Below, in pieces: positions 7,576-14,860 of a stretch of DNA of 35,604 nt. The stretch comes from an uncultured bacterium (GTDB taxonomy: Bacteria > Planctomycetota > UBA1135 > GCA-002686595). The position numbers and the translations under genes were made by a program. Position 1 is the stretch's first letter; the number at the start of each line of letters is the position of its first letter. The stretch covers positions 1 to 35,604 of the forward strand of contig CALEMP010000141.1 of the NCBI GenBank assembly GCA_937910685.1, written 5' to 3'. The notes under the pieces are model-generated. The model made no database searches. It was not told the DNA's origin and saw only the letters and a program-made list of their open reading frames with translations.

Positions 7576-7875
7576 ATGGACAAGCTCGACGTAACTACCC
7601 TGAAGACCCTGGATGCTGCGAAGAAGAAAGAGGCACTGACCAGGTTGCGGGCATCCCGCAACCTCAAGTATGCCCCAGAGTACGCGGACCTTCTGGAAGC
7701 GGCTGATGCACCCGCTGATGAGGTGGCCTATGCTCGTACAAGGGCGGGCAAACCCGCCGTGGACAGCAGCCTCACCGTTGCCCAGTTGCTCACTCTGGCA
7801 GGAGAGTGGGGTATCACGGTACCGCCGAACACCCAGAAGGACGCGATCATCGCACTCCTCAAAGCTGCTCAGTAA
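7576..7875 (+). CDS. Small SAP/HeH-like protein, 99 aa
   Basis: ATG at 7576, seven bases after the helicase stop, with GTGAGGACC as ribosome site. The C-terminal 35 residues (SLTVAQLLTLAGEWGI then KDAIIALLKAAQ) fit the helix-extended loop-helix pattern of HeH/SAP/LEM-type mini-domains: hydrophobic helix, Gly-Ile turn, then a basic helix. These domains bind DNA or terminate proteins such as Rho. The N-terminal half is a Lys/Ala/Leu-rich helix. It lies directly before the methyltransferase array and could link the helicase operon to DNA. Function is inferred from the domain only. Confidence 0.65.
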   Translation: MDKLDVTTLKTLDAAKKKEALTRLRASRNLKYAPEYADLLEAADAPADEVAYARTRAGKPAVDSSLTVAQLLTLAGEWGITVPPNTQKDAIIALLKAAQ

Positions 7876-7881
7876 GACGGC

Positions 7882-8685
7882 ATGAGATTGATTCTTCGAT
7901 CAGGGGATTGCATAGAAACGATGCAATCCCTGGCGAACAACTCCGTCTTTGCCCTGGTCTGCGACCCACCTTACGGGTTGGAGTTCATGGGCAAGGAATG
8001 GGACCGCCTTGAGCCCAATCGTAATCAGCAACGTTGGGCCGGGACGGAACGTAAACTGATTGGAGACGGGACAGCCAACAACTGGCTGGGTGAGCTACCA
8101 AACTACCGCCCAAGCCGTAATAAGAAATGCCGCATCTGCTCCCACTACAGGTTCAGTGGAACACCCTGTACCTGCGAGACCCCCGACTGGGACATCCGTC
8201 AAGATGACCACGTCCGGTTCATGCAAACGTGGCATGAGGAATGGCTACTGGAGGCAAGACGTATCCTCGTGCCCGGTGGTGTCGCACGAATCTTCTCAGG
8301 GTCGAAGACATGCCACCGTCTAGCAATGGCTATGGAGGTGGCGGGTTTTCAAGACATCGGTCTCGTCGGATGGTGCTATGGGAATGGCTTTCCGAAGAAC
8401 CTCGATGTCAGCAAGGCGGTTGACGCTCTTAGCCTGACGGGTAAGACCAATAGTAAAGGCATTCGTGCCGCTAACGATGCCCGTCCAAAGACAGGACGCC
8501 TCATGATGGGCTTGAAGGGTTCCTACATGGAGGACACTTCAATCCGGGAGGGTGTCCACATAACCTATGAGCAGCGGGACACATGGCACGACACGGACCC
8601 ACTCACAGAGGGGGGCAAGACCTTCAACGGTTACGGAACTGCCCTTAAACCGGCATGGGAACCTATTCTAACGGGTAGAGCCTGA
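7882..8685 (+). CDS. Methyltransferase N module 1 (DPPY catalytic half)
   Basis: 267 aa. It matches only the front part of a phage beta-type N6A/N4C DNA methyltransferase: GDCIETM, DPPYGLEFMGKEWD (Asp28-Gly32 is catalytic motif IV), RRILVPGGVARIF, then GWCYGNGFPKNL and the end motif GYGTALKPAWEPI, where the frame stops. The usual family member continues into ARKPL, HPTVKP and an FxGxG SAM motif, all missing here. Residues about 83-102 form a zinc ribbon (CRICSHY...CTCETP) that may lie in the target-recognition part. It begins six bases after the SAP-like gene and is followed at once by a second N module rather than by an M module. Alone it has no SAM-binding motif, so it probably needs a partner subunit. 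Confidence 0.85.
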   Translation: MRLILRSGDCIETMQSLANNSVFALVCDPPYGLEFMGKEWDRLEPNRNQQRWAGTERKLIGDGTANNWLGELPNYRPSRNKKCRICSHYRFSGTPCTCETPDWDIRQDDHVRFMQTWHEEWLLEARRILVPGGVARIFSGSKTCHRLAMAMEVAGFQDIGLVGWCYGNGFPKNLDVSKAVDALSLTGKTNSKGIRAANDARPKTGRLMMGLKGSYMEDTSIREGVHITYEQRDTWHDTDPLTEGGKTFNGYGTALKPAWEPILTGRA

Positions 8686-8686
8686 C

Positions 8687-9334
8687 ATGAGGATTCGTCT
8701 ACACCAAGCAGACAGCATTGAGCTTCTGCAACAACTCCCCGCTGAATCTATCCGAGCCATTGTCTGTGACCCGCCTTATGGGTTGGAGTTCATGGGTAAG
8801 GAATGGGATTCCTTCGGCGCTCGTGGTTCCAACTGGCCTTCAGGAATGCCTGACAAGGTTCCAGATGACACTCCTCGCTGGACCCGAATGCCTCAACGAG
8901 CCCGGACGGCGTTTGAGGAGTTCAATGTAGATTGGTTGCTTGGGGCCTACCGGGTGTTGATGCCCGGTGGAGTGTGCAAAGCCTTCGGTGGCACACGTCT
9001 TTTTCACAGGCTCGCAGTAGCTATGGAGGACGTGGGTTTCATCTTGATCCCGCACCATGCGCTGGAAGCATGGTGCTATGGCAACGGCTTCCCCAAGAGC
9101 CTCAACGTCGCCAAAGCTATCGATGACCACCTGGGTGTGACCAGCGAGATCGTGAGTACGGAGACCCGTATGAACAGCCCATCGGGATTGGTAAACGTCG
9201 GGCAAGGTGGAGAGCAGATGATTGAGCGGAACATTACGGCTCCTGTTTCGGATGAGGCCAAGAGATTCGACGGCTATGGTACGGCACTCAAACCAGCCTG
9301 GGAGCCCATCATGGTGGGGATCAAGCCCCGATGA
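8687..9334 (+). CDS. Methyltransferase N module 2 (DPPY catalytic half)
   Basis: 215 aa, the most compact N module. It has DPPYGLEFMGKEWD at 28-41, YRVLMPGGVCKAFGGTR, AWCYGNGFPKSLNV and the terminal GYGTALKPAWEPIMVG. There is no zinc ribbon. The variable part between WD and the FEEFNVDWLL helix is short, and the segment after AIDDHLG (about 150-195) is unlike the other copies; both are candidates for target recognition. Its TGA overlaps the ATG of the next gene (ATGA), which carries the middle and C-terminal parts. These two genes together would rebuild one full-length methyltransferase split at the usual EPI/ARKP point. Confidence 0.88.
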   Translation: MRIRLHQADSIELLQQLPAESIRAIVCDPPYGLEFMGKEWDSFGARGSNWPSGMPDKVPDDTPRWTRMPQRARTAFEEFNVDWLLGAYRVLMPGGVCKAFGGTRLFHRLAVAMEDVGFILIPHHALEAWCYGNGFPKSLNVAKAIDDHLGVTSEIVSTETRMNSPSGLVNVGQGGEQMIERNITAPVSDEAKRFDGYGTALKPAWEPIMVGIKPR

Positions 9335-10683
9335 GTGCTATCACCCTTGCTCGTAAGCCGCTCTCAGAGACCAGTGTTGCTGCCAACGCCCTACGTTGGG
9401 GCACTGGGGGCGTGAACATAGACGGGTGTCGCATTGGCGGTACCGTCAGACAGGTCACGCAGGGGGTCACGCAGACCCCTACGTCCTATAAGGTCCACAC
9501 GAGTCTTCAAACCTCACAGCCCAGCCCTTTGGGAAGATGGCCTGCGAACCTTGTGCTCCAACACAAGCATGGTTGCACGATCATAGGCTACCGCACCCTT
9601 CCTGAGCAGGTGCAGACTCCCGAGGATGAGGTCGAACTTGAAGGTCCAGAAGAGGTACCCGTTTGGGAATGCATTCCCGGTTGCCCGGTGGCTGACCTCG
9701 ATGAGCAGAGCGGTTTCAGTGCGAGCAGGAAGATGATGCGTGGGGTAGGTTGGAGCGACTCCCCAATCTACAACGAGAGTGGTGACCCTGACTTCGACAC
9801 GGAGCGTGGGTTCGATGACGAGGGCGGAGCCTCTCGATTCTTCAAGCAGGTGCAACCAGAGAATGCTATGAGCACAACCCCACCCCAGGACTTGATTGAC
9901 TACCTTTCGGTCCTCATCTCACCCCCCGATCAGACTATCACTGTCATGGGGGATATTGGTCATGTCGACTGGGATGAGGTTGCAACCTGGGAGGACGCTT
10001 CCCTATGTGGAATCATCCTCCGTGGGACGCCCAGCGAAGAGCAGTCTCAAGAACTGATGCGGGTTCTGATGCCCGGAGCGCACCTCCTCCTCATCGCTCC
10101 CGAAGAACAACCCACAGGTCACACCGGCGCTTGTCGTATCGAGGACGCCGGATTTGAAATCCGGGATGCCATCCTCTGGGCGCGAGAGGCCGGGAACCTT
10201 CACTACGTTCCCAAGGCCAGCCGGGCAGAGCGGGAAGCCGGATGTGGCTTCCTGGAAGGCAAGAGCGGGGCTGAGGCCACGGAGCGGGATGAGGACAGCG
10301 ATGGGATGAATAGCCCACGCGCTGGTGCCGGGCGAACTGCGGATACTGTAAAGAATTTTCACCCCACCGTCAAACCCGTCGGAGTCATGGAGAGGTTGCT
10401 TGCCGACCTTCCCACGGATGAGGGTCCAATCATCGACCCCTTCAACGGTAGTGGAACAACGGGCATCGCGTGTCTTCGCACTGGACACGACTATATCGGC
10501 ATTGAGCGTGAGGAGGAGTACGGTGTGATTGCCACTTCCCGGCTTGAGCACTGGAACACAGAACTCCGCTTCCTCGATCCCGCCACCATTGAGAGTGACT
10601 TTGAAGTCCCCATCAACACCGGCGCTGGTCAGGAAGGTGACGTGATGGACATGGACACCCTGTTCGATTTCTTTGGTGAGTAG
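9331..10683 (+). CDS. Methyltransferase M + C module with SAM-binding motif
   Basis: 450 aa, the only gene in the window with the C-terminal part of the family. Residues 1-170 are an M module: LARKPLSETSVAANAL, GTGGVNIDGCRI, GRWPANLVL with LQHKHGC, WECIPGCPVADLDEQSG and GGASRFFK. Residues about 175-300 look like a second, degenerate methyltransferase core: LISPP and IILRGTPS stand where DPPY would be, then RVLMPGAHLLLIAP and EDAGFEIRDAILW. From about 300 come YVPKASRAERE, HPTVKP (about 344) and DPFNGSGTTG (about 369; motif I, SAM binding), then YIGIEREEEYGVIA. It probably supplies SAM binding for N module 2, with which it overlaps, and perhaps for the other N modules. Confidence 0.88.
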   Translation: MSAITLARKPLSETSVAANALRWGTGGVNIDGCRIGGTVRQVTQGVTQTPTSYKVHTSLQTSQPSPLGRWPANLVLQHKHGCTIIGYRTLPEQVQTPEDEVELEGPEEVPVWECIPGCPVADLDEQSGFSASRKMMRGVGWSDSPIYNESGDPDFDTERGFDDEGGASRFFKQVQPENAMSTTPPQDLIDYLSVLISPPDQTITVMGDIGHVDWDEVATWEDASLCGIILRGTPSEEQSQELMRVLMPGAHLLLIAPEEQPTGHTGACRIEDAGFEIRDAILWAREAGNLHYVPKASRAEREAGCGFLEGKSGAEATERDEDSDGMNSPRAGAGRTADTVKNFHPTVKPVGVMERLLADLPTDEGPIIDPFNGSGTTGIACLRTGHDYIGIEREEEYGVIATSRLEHWNTELRFLDPATIESDFEVPINTGAGQEGDVMDMDTLFDFFGE

Positions 10684-10899
10684 ATGGCACTCACACAGTT
10701 GAAGTGTCCCTGCTGTAACAAGCCTCTCTACTGCCCAGACCCAGAGTGTTCCGTACTCCTCTTCGATGACGGAAGTGGTCACCCTGTCACTCAGGCACAC
10801 ACGCAGGAAGAAATTGACGCTGCCCAGGAGAAGGTGGAGTTATGGAAGAAGCTCTTCAAGTTCGGTGTCCCCGATGAACCTTCATCTTCTGAAGGGTGA
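10684..10899 (+). CDS. Small zinc-ribbon protein inside the methyltransferase array
   Basis: 71 aa. Starts directly after the previous TAG (TAGATG), so it is probably translated by reinitiation. N-terminal Cys motif KCPCCNKPLYCPDPEC, a CxxC plus CxxxxC arrangement that could bind zinc, then a helical stretch (EEIDAAQEKVELWKKLF). Its last 26 bases overlap the start of N module 3. No enzyme motif. It could be a small partner of the methyltransferase pieces or an unrelated passenger; nothing in the sequence decides this. Confidence 0.65.
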   Translation: MALTQLKCPCCNKPLYCPDPECSVLLFDDGSGHPVTQAHTQEEIDAAQEKVELWKKLFKFGVPDEPSSSEG

Positions 10900-11539
10900 C
10901 TGCGTCGAGCGAATGAGGGCCATCCCGGATGGGGTGGTTCGGGCTGTAGTCAGCGACCCCCCTTATGGTATCTCCTTCATGGGCAAGGAATGGGATACCC
11001 TTACCGGATCAGCCACACGTCCTGATTCTTCAGAGAGCGCGGCAGACCGGGCGAACCGTGGCAAGAACCACGGCATCCATGCAGGGAAGCCCGCCTTTGA
11101 TCTGACCATTCAGACCCAACAAGCAATGCAGGTGTGGCACGCTGATTGGCTCCGTGAGGCATATCGGGTGCTTCAACCCGGTGGTCCAATCAAAGCCTTT
11201 TGCGCCTCCAGAACCTACCACCGACTAGCAGCAGCTATGGAGGACGTGGGGTTCCAGGTCACCGGCTACGAGGCTTGGGCCTATGGCAACGGTTTCCCCA
11301 AGGGCCTCAACCTCAGTAAAGCGGTCGATGATGCGCTGGGGGTTGAACGAGAGGTCACCGGCCAACGTAGCTGGATTCAGGGTGGTGGTACCGCTCTCCA
11401 ACTTCGCATGGGTGAGAAACGTACGGTCACGGTGGATGTCACTCGCCCTGGCTCTCCACAAGGATTGGCCTTTGAAGGTTACAACACCGCCCTGAAGCCT
11501 TGTTGGGAACCTTTCGTGGTTGGGGTCAAGAAGAGGTGA
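10874..11539 (+). CDS. Methyltransferase N module 3 (DPPY catalytic half)
   Basis: 221 aa from the ATG at 10874, where the family similarity begins (MNLHLLKGDCVERM); the frame is open further upstream but that part overlaps the zinc-ribbon gene and has no family likeness. It contains DPPYGISFMGKEWD at 28, YRVLQPGGPIKAF, AWAYGNGFPKGLNL and the end motif GYNTALKPCWEPFVVG. No zinc ribbon; the insert after WD is about 30 residues long and Arg/Asn/Ser-rich. Stops with TGA inside a GTGA overlap with M module 2. All active-site residues of motif IV are present, but no SAM-binding motif. Confidence 0.87.
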   Translation: MNLHLLKGDCVERMRAIPDGVVRAVVSDPPYGISFMGKEWDTLTGSATRPDSSESAADRANRGKNHGIHAGKPAFDLTIQTQQAMQVWHADWLREAYRVLQPGGPIKAFCASRTYHRLAAAMEDVGFQVTGYEAWAYGNGFPKGLNLSKAVDDALGVEREVTGQRSWIQGGGTALQLRMGEKRTVTVDVTRPGSPQGLAFEGYNTALKPCWEPFVVGVKKR

Positions 11540-11970
11540 TTGTCGTCACCGTTGCCAGGAAGCCCTTAAAAGGCACCGTGGCTGCTTGTGCTCTGGGAAG
11601 GGGGACAGGTGCCCTGAATCTCTTTCCGTGCCGTATAGGCGTAGTACGGCGGTCCTATAAGGGGTCAGGGCGTAACCTGCTCAAGATGGTGAACCATGGG
11701 CCGGGTGATACGGGCATTGGTACCTGGGATGGTAGCGGTGGGGACCAGACCTACGAGGCCATTGGGCGATGGCCCACCAACCTCGTGATAAGTGCTCAGG
11801 TGACCTCAGAGCTGGATATCCAGAGTGGTGAAGGGAAGAGCACTCTTTCGTGGGGTGGTCTTTTGTCTGGACCCGTTTTCGGGTCGTTGAAACTTGGAGT
11901 GGGGTCACCTGTGAGGGGGTTCGAGGATTGCGGTGGGGCATCCAGGTTTTTCAAGGTGGTTTCCGAATGA
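11536..11970 (+). CDS. Methyltransferase M module 2 (no catalytic or SAM motif)
   Basis: About 144 aa from the GTG at 11536, which overlaps the stop of N module 3 (GTGA); no ATG is available at the family start. It shows IVVTVARKPLKGTVAACAL, GTGALNLFPCRI, GRWPTNLVI, LDIQSGEG and ends at GGASRFFKVVSE. This is the stretch that in full-length relatives links the recognition part to HPTVKP/FxGxG. It stops precisely where relatives continue into the KASRAER region. It is the short form, lacking the WxCxPGC segment. Its own stop overlaps the ATG of N module 4. Confidence 0.82.
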   Translation: MIVVTVARKPLKGTVAACALGRGTGALNLFPCRIGVVRRSYKGSGRNLLKMVNHGPGDTGIGTWDGSGGDQTYEAIGRWPTNLVISAQVTSELDIQSGEGKSTLSWGGLLSGPVFGSLKLGVGSPVRGFEDCGGASRFFKVVSE

Positions 11971-12821
11971 GGGTTCAGGTTCGACACGGCGATTGTGTAG
12001 AGGTTATGCGAAGCATCCCGGATGCCTCCCTGTGTGCCATTGTCAGCGATCCTCCTTATGGTATCTCCTTCATGGGTAAGGAATGGGATGACTTCGGGCG
12101 AATCAAACAGTACGAGCGTCAGACAAATGGTGATGAGCGTCGCCACGCCGCCGTGCAGTTTGAGGAGTTCAACATCTCCTGGCTGCAAGAGTGCTTTCGG
12201 ATACTCCGTCCCGGTGGGATGTGCCGGGCCTTCTCTGCGACCAGAATGCTTCATCGAGTCGCCTCCGCTATGGAAGCTGTGGGCTTTGAGCACCTTGACC
12301 TGATTGGGTGGGGTTACGGGAGTGGCTTCCCCAAGAATCTTGACCTCAGCAAGGCAGTAGACAAGCGGCGAGATGACCGTGAGGATGTTCTTCGGGTCAC
12401 GGGTTGGGTACGAGAAGCCAGGGATGCTGCGGGGCTCAAGAACACGGATATAGATGGTGCCTTCGGCTTTGTGGGGATGTCCTCTCATTGGACCTCCCGG
12501 ACCTCCCAACCGACCATACCGACCCCGGAACAGTGGACAAAACTGTTGAGCGTGTTGGGTGACCCCAACGTCCCCGATGAGATTGCCGAGCTGGTAGCCT
12601 ATCTCAATGACCGTAAGGGTCAGCCAGGCGAGGCATGGGGGGAACGTGAGGTGATAGGTGAGATGGGACGTAGGGACACTACAGGTTTCCTCTTCGCCAA
12701 CATGCTAGGCGGTACCTATGCCATCACCCGACCTTCCTCAGAGGAGTCCTTGAGATTCCATGGGTGGGGCACGGCTCTCAAGCCAGCATGGGAGCCCGTG
12801 GTCGTAGGAGTGAAGCCGTGA
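11967..12821 (+). CDS. Methyltransferase N module 4 with helical insert
   Basis: 284 aa from the ATG at 11967 (ATGA overlap); the frame is open upstream but without family likeness. DPPYGISFMGKEWD is at 28, FRILRPGGMCRAF, GWGYGSGFPKNLDL, and the end motif GWGTALKPAWEPVVVG. Between the Lys-Ala-Val-Asp helix and the end motif lies an insert of about 90 residues (VTGWVREARDAAGL, then DIDGAFGF and WTKLLSVLG) with a helix-turn-helix look. Similar inserts are known in full-length phage methylases of this family and are probable target-recognition or DNA-contact parts. The first 30 bases of the gene and the last bases of the preceding M module match the junction at about 22070-22110 nearly exactly. 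Confidence 0.86.
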   Translation: MRVQVRHGDCVEVMRSIPDASLCAIVSDPPYGISFMGKEWDDFGRIKQYERQTNGDERRHAAVQFEEFNISWLQECFRILRPGGMCRAFSATRMLHRVASAMEAVGFEHLDLIGWGYGSGFPKNLDLSKAVDKRRDDREDVLRVTGWVREARDAAGLKNTDIDGAFGFVGMSSHWTSRTSQPTIPTPEQWTKLLSVLGDPNVPDEIAELVAYLNDRKGQPGEAWGEREVIGEMGRRDTTGFLFANMLGGTYAITRPSSEESLRFHGWGTALKPAWEPVVVGVKP

Positions 12822-13249
12822 TTGTCATCACACTCGCCCGCAAGCCTTGTGCTGACACCGTGGCTGCCTGCACTCTTGAGAGAGGCACGGGTGGGCTGAA
12901 CATTGATGATGCCAGGATCCCTCTCAATGGGGATTCGGTGCCGTCTCATTTGAACGGGGTCATGTCTGGTCGTTCCCTCAAAAAGAGACCATCAAGGTAC
13001 CAACCTGGCGACTGGAAGCTAGATCCAGAGCGTGTCCTGGGAAGGTGGCCCGCCAACCTTGTACTGAACGAGGAAAGCTCAGAGGAGATAAACCGGCAGG
13101 GTGTGGAGATGAACATCCCCCCTGCCGGGTCTTCGAAGACTCCTGACTATGAGGCCAGCAAACCTTTTAAGGCCACGTCCTACAGCTACGGTGGGGTAGC
13201 GGTAGGATTGGGGACACAGGTGGACTTGCCCGATTCTTCAAGGTGGTGA
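12818..13249 (+). CDS. Methyltransferase M module 3, C-terminus frameshifted
   Basis: 143 aa as read, GTG start in a GTGA overlap with N module 4. It has IVITLARKPCADTVAACTL, GTGGLNIDDARI and GRWPANLVL. The expected ending is missing in this frame (it ends VDLPDSSRW), but the neighbouring frame reads GRIGDTGGLARFFKVVTR and stops at 13257, in the usual GTGA overlap with N module 5. One lost G in the GGGG at about 13193-13196 would restore the standard module. It may therefore be a recent frameshift or a homopolymer error. The part up to about 13190 looks under normal coding constraint. Confidence 0.8.
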   Translation: MIVITLARKPCADTVAACTLERGTGGLNIDDARIPLNGDSVPSHLNGVMSGRSLKKRPSRYQPGDWKLDPERVLGRWPANLVLNEESSEEINRQGVEMNIPPAGSSKTPDYEASKPFKATSYSYGGVAVGLGTQVDLPDSSRW

Positions 13250-13253
13250 CCAG

Positions 13254-13991
13254 GTGAAGCTTCAGATCATTCACGGTGATAGCATGGAGGTGTTGGCGGA
13301 ACTGACAGACCTTCGTGCTGTGGTGTCCGATCCGCCCTACGGGTTGGAATTTGCCGGAAAGGAATGGGACAAGCTTCAACCCAAACACGCCCCGGCAGGG
13401 CGTCGGGTTGGCAAGTCTATGGAGATCAACCCTAAGAGCGTCCCCAAGATGGGGCGTACACCGACAGGTTACGGTTTTCCGAAGAAGAACCCTCGTTGTC
13501 TTGTGTGTGGACGCATCCAATATGCCAGTGAGCGTTCCAAGTGTCAGTGTGAGGATCCCCGGTGGGACACTCGAGGATATGAGTACGCTCAGGAGATGCA
13601 GCTCTGGCATCAGCAGTGGTTGGGGTTGGTCTATGAGGCTCTTCAGTCTGGCGGGGTGCTTCGGATATTCAGCGGGTGCAGAACCTACCACAGACTGGCG
13701 GCAGCGATGGCTGAGGTAGGTTTCGACGAGATTGATGTGCATGCGTGGTGTTACGGGTCTGGTTTCCCGAAGTCAGCCAGTCTCTCCCGCACAATAGACA
13801 AGCAGGCAGGGGTTGAGCCCATTGGTGAGGAGCCGCCCTCTTTGGGGATGGCAAACAACCCGGAGTGGAACACTCTCAAGCGTCGGCTCATCATGCCACC
13901 ACCAACCACGGATGGAGCTAAGTACTTCGTAGGCTATGGCACGGCCCTCAAACCCTCCTGGGAAGCAGTTGTGGTTGGTGTTCGACCGTGA
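13254..13991 (+). CDS. Methyltransferase N module 5 with zinc ribbon
   Basis: 245 aa, GTG start (GTGAAGCTTCAG). It has DPPYGLEFAGKEWD at 26; Met is replaced by Ala in the usual FMGKEWD. A zinc ribbon follows (CLVCGRIQYAS...CQCEDP, about residues 83-104), equivalent in place to those in N modules 1 and 6. Then YEALQSGGVLRIFSG, AWCYGSGFPKSASL and the end motif GYGTALKPSWEAVVVG. It stops in a GTGA overlap with M module 4. Three M modules follow this single N module, so either it serves all three or N partners were lost. Confidence 0.86.
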   Translation: MKLQIIHGDSMEVLAELTDLRAVVSDPPYGLEFAGKEWDKLQPKHAPAGRRVGKSMEINPKSVPKMGRTPTGYGFPKKNPRCLVCGRIQYASERSKCQCEDPRWDTRGYEYAQEMQLWHQQWLGLVYEALQSGGVLRIFSGCRTYHRLAAAMAEVGFDEIDVHAWCYGSGFPKSASLSRTIDKQAGVEPIGEEPPSLGMANNPEWNTLKRRLIMPPPTTDGAKYFVGYGTALKPSWEAVVVGVRP

Positions 13992-14431
13992 TTGTCATCA
14001 CGGTCGCTCGCAAGCCCACACTGACGACCGTAGCGGCTAATGCCCTGGAATACGGGACAGGTGGGTTGAACATCGACAGCACCCGCATCCCCACCAATTG
14101 GGACCAGGAGTCTAGTGTCAGAAGTGGACACATGCACAAACCCACAGCAAGTTCCGGGGTCACCGGGTGGGGCCGCAATAGGATGCACGCTGAAGTTCAT
14201 GTTGGGGGGAGGTGGCCCGCCAACCTGATTCTTTCCTCACAGGTAACATCCAACGTGGATGCACAAGGTGAATCCCGTGGGGTGCATTCTTCTGGGCATG
14301 CCTTTGAGGGCTACCAGGAGGCTAGAGGGCCTTTGAGGGCTACCTCCTATGCTCATGGCGGCAAAGCAGCAAGAATTGGTGACTCTGGTGGTGCCTCCCG
14401 ATTCTTCAAGATTGTGGGTGAGGGCGAATAG
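13988..14431 (+). CDS. Methyltransferase M module 4
   Basis: 147 aa, GTG start in overlap with N module 5. It shows IVITVARKPTLTTVAANAL, GTGGLNIDSTRI, GRWPANLIL, and GDSGGASRFFKIVGEGE at the end. It is a short form without the WxCxPGC segment. The first ~88 bases are almost identical to those of the next gene (14432), while the remainder has diverged, which points to recent duplication or gene conversion of the 5' block. It ends one base before the ATG of M module 5. Confidence 0.84.
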   Translation: MIVITVARKPTLTTVAANALEYGTGGLNIDSTRIPTNWDQESSVRSGHMHKPTASSGVTGWGRNRMHAEVHVGGRWPANLILSSQVTSNVDAQGESRGVHSSGHAFEGYQEARGPLRATSYAHGGKAARIGDSGGASRFFKIVGEGE

Positions 14432-14860
14432 ATGATTGTCATCACGGTCGCTCGCAAGCCCACACTGACGACCGTAGCGGCTAACGCCCTGGAATACGGG
14501 ACAGGTGGGTTGAACATCGACGGTTGTCGAGTGGGATACCAATCCGAAGAGGACAAAGCTGCCAACCTCTATCGTCCTGGTAGAGGTCAAGGGAGCGGAA
14601 ATCATCAAGCCAGTCTCCCTTCTCAAAGTCCTGATTGGGGTGGTTGGGTTGGTGGGCAGGGGAGGTGGCCCGCCAACCTTGTGCTAACAGAAGGTTTGCT
14701 GGACGACGTCCCCACAACTCAAACCGGCTTGCGCCTCACAGAACAAGCGCCTGTGACCAAAACGAAGGGGGTAACTGGATGGGGCACGGGGTCAAACACT
14801 GACCGGTGGTACCTCGACAAGGGTGGGGCGAGTCGTTTCTTCAAGGTGATCCCCAAATGA
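14432..14860 (+). CDS. Methyltransferase M module 5
   Basis: 142 aa, ATG directly after the TAG of M module 4. Its 5' block is the near-identical repeat of 13988-14075. Variable middle (GCRVGYQSEEDK onward, Gln/Ser/Gly-rich), then GRWPANLVL, TGLRLTEQ and DKGGASRFFKVIPK. No DPPY and no FxGxG. The stop overlaps the next ATG (ATGA). Two M modules in direct succession with no N module between them show that N and M numbers are not matched one to one. Confidence 0.83.
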   Translation: MIVITVARKPTLTTVAANALEYGTGGLNIDGCRVGYQSEEDKAANLYRPGRGQGSGNHQASLPSQSPDWGGWVGGQGRWPANLVLTEGLLDDVPTTQTGLRLTEQAPVTKTKGVTGWGTGSNTDRWYLDKGGASRFFKVIPK

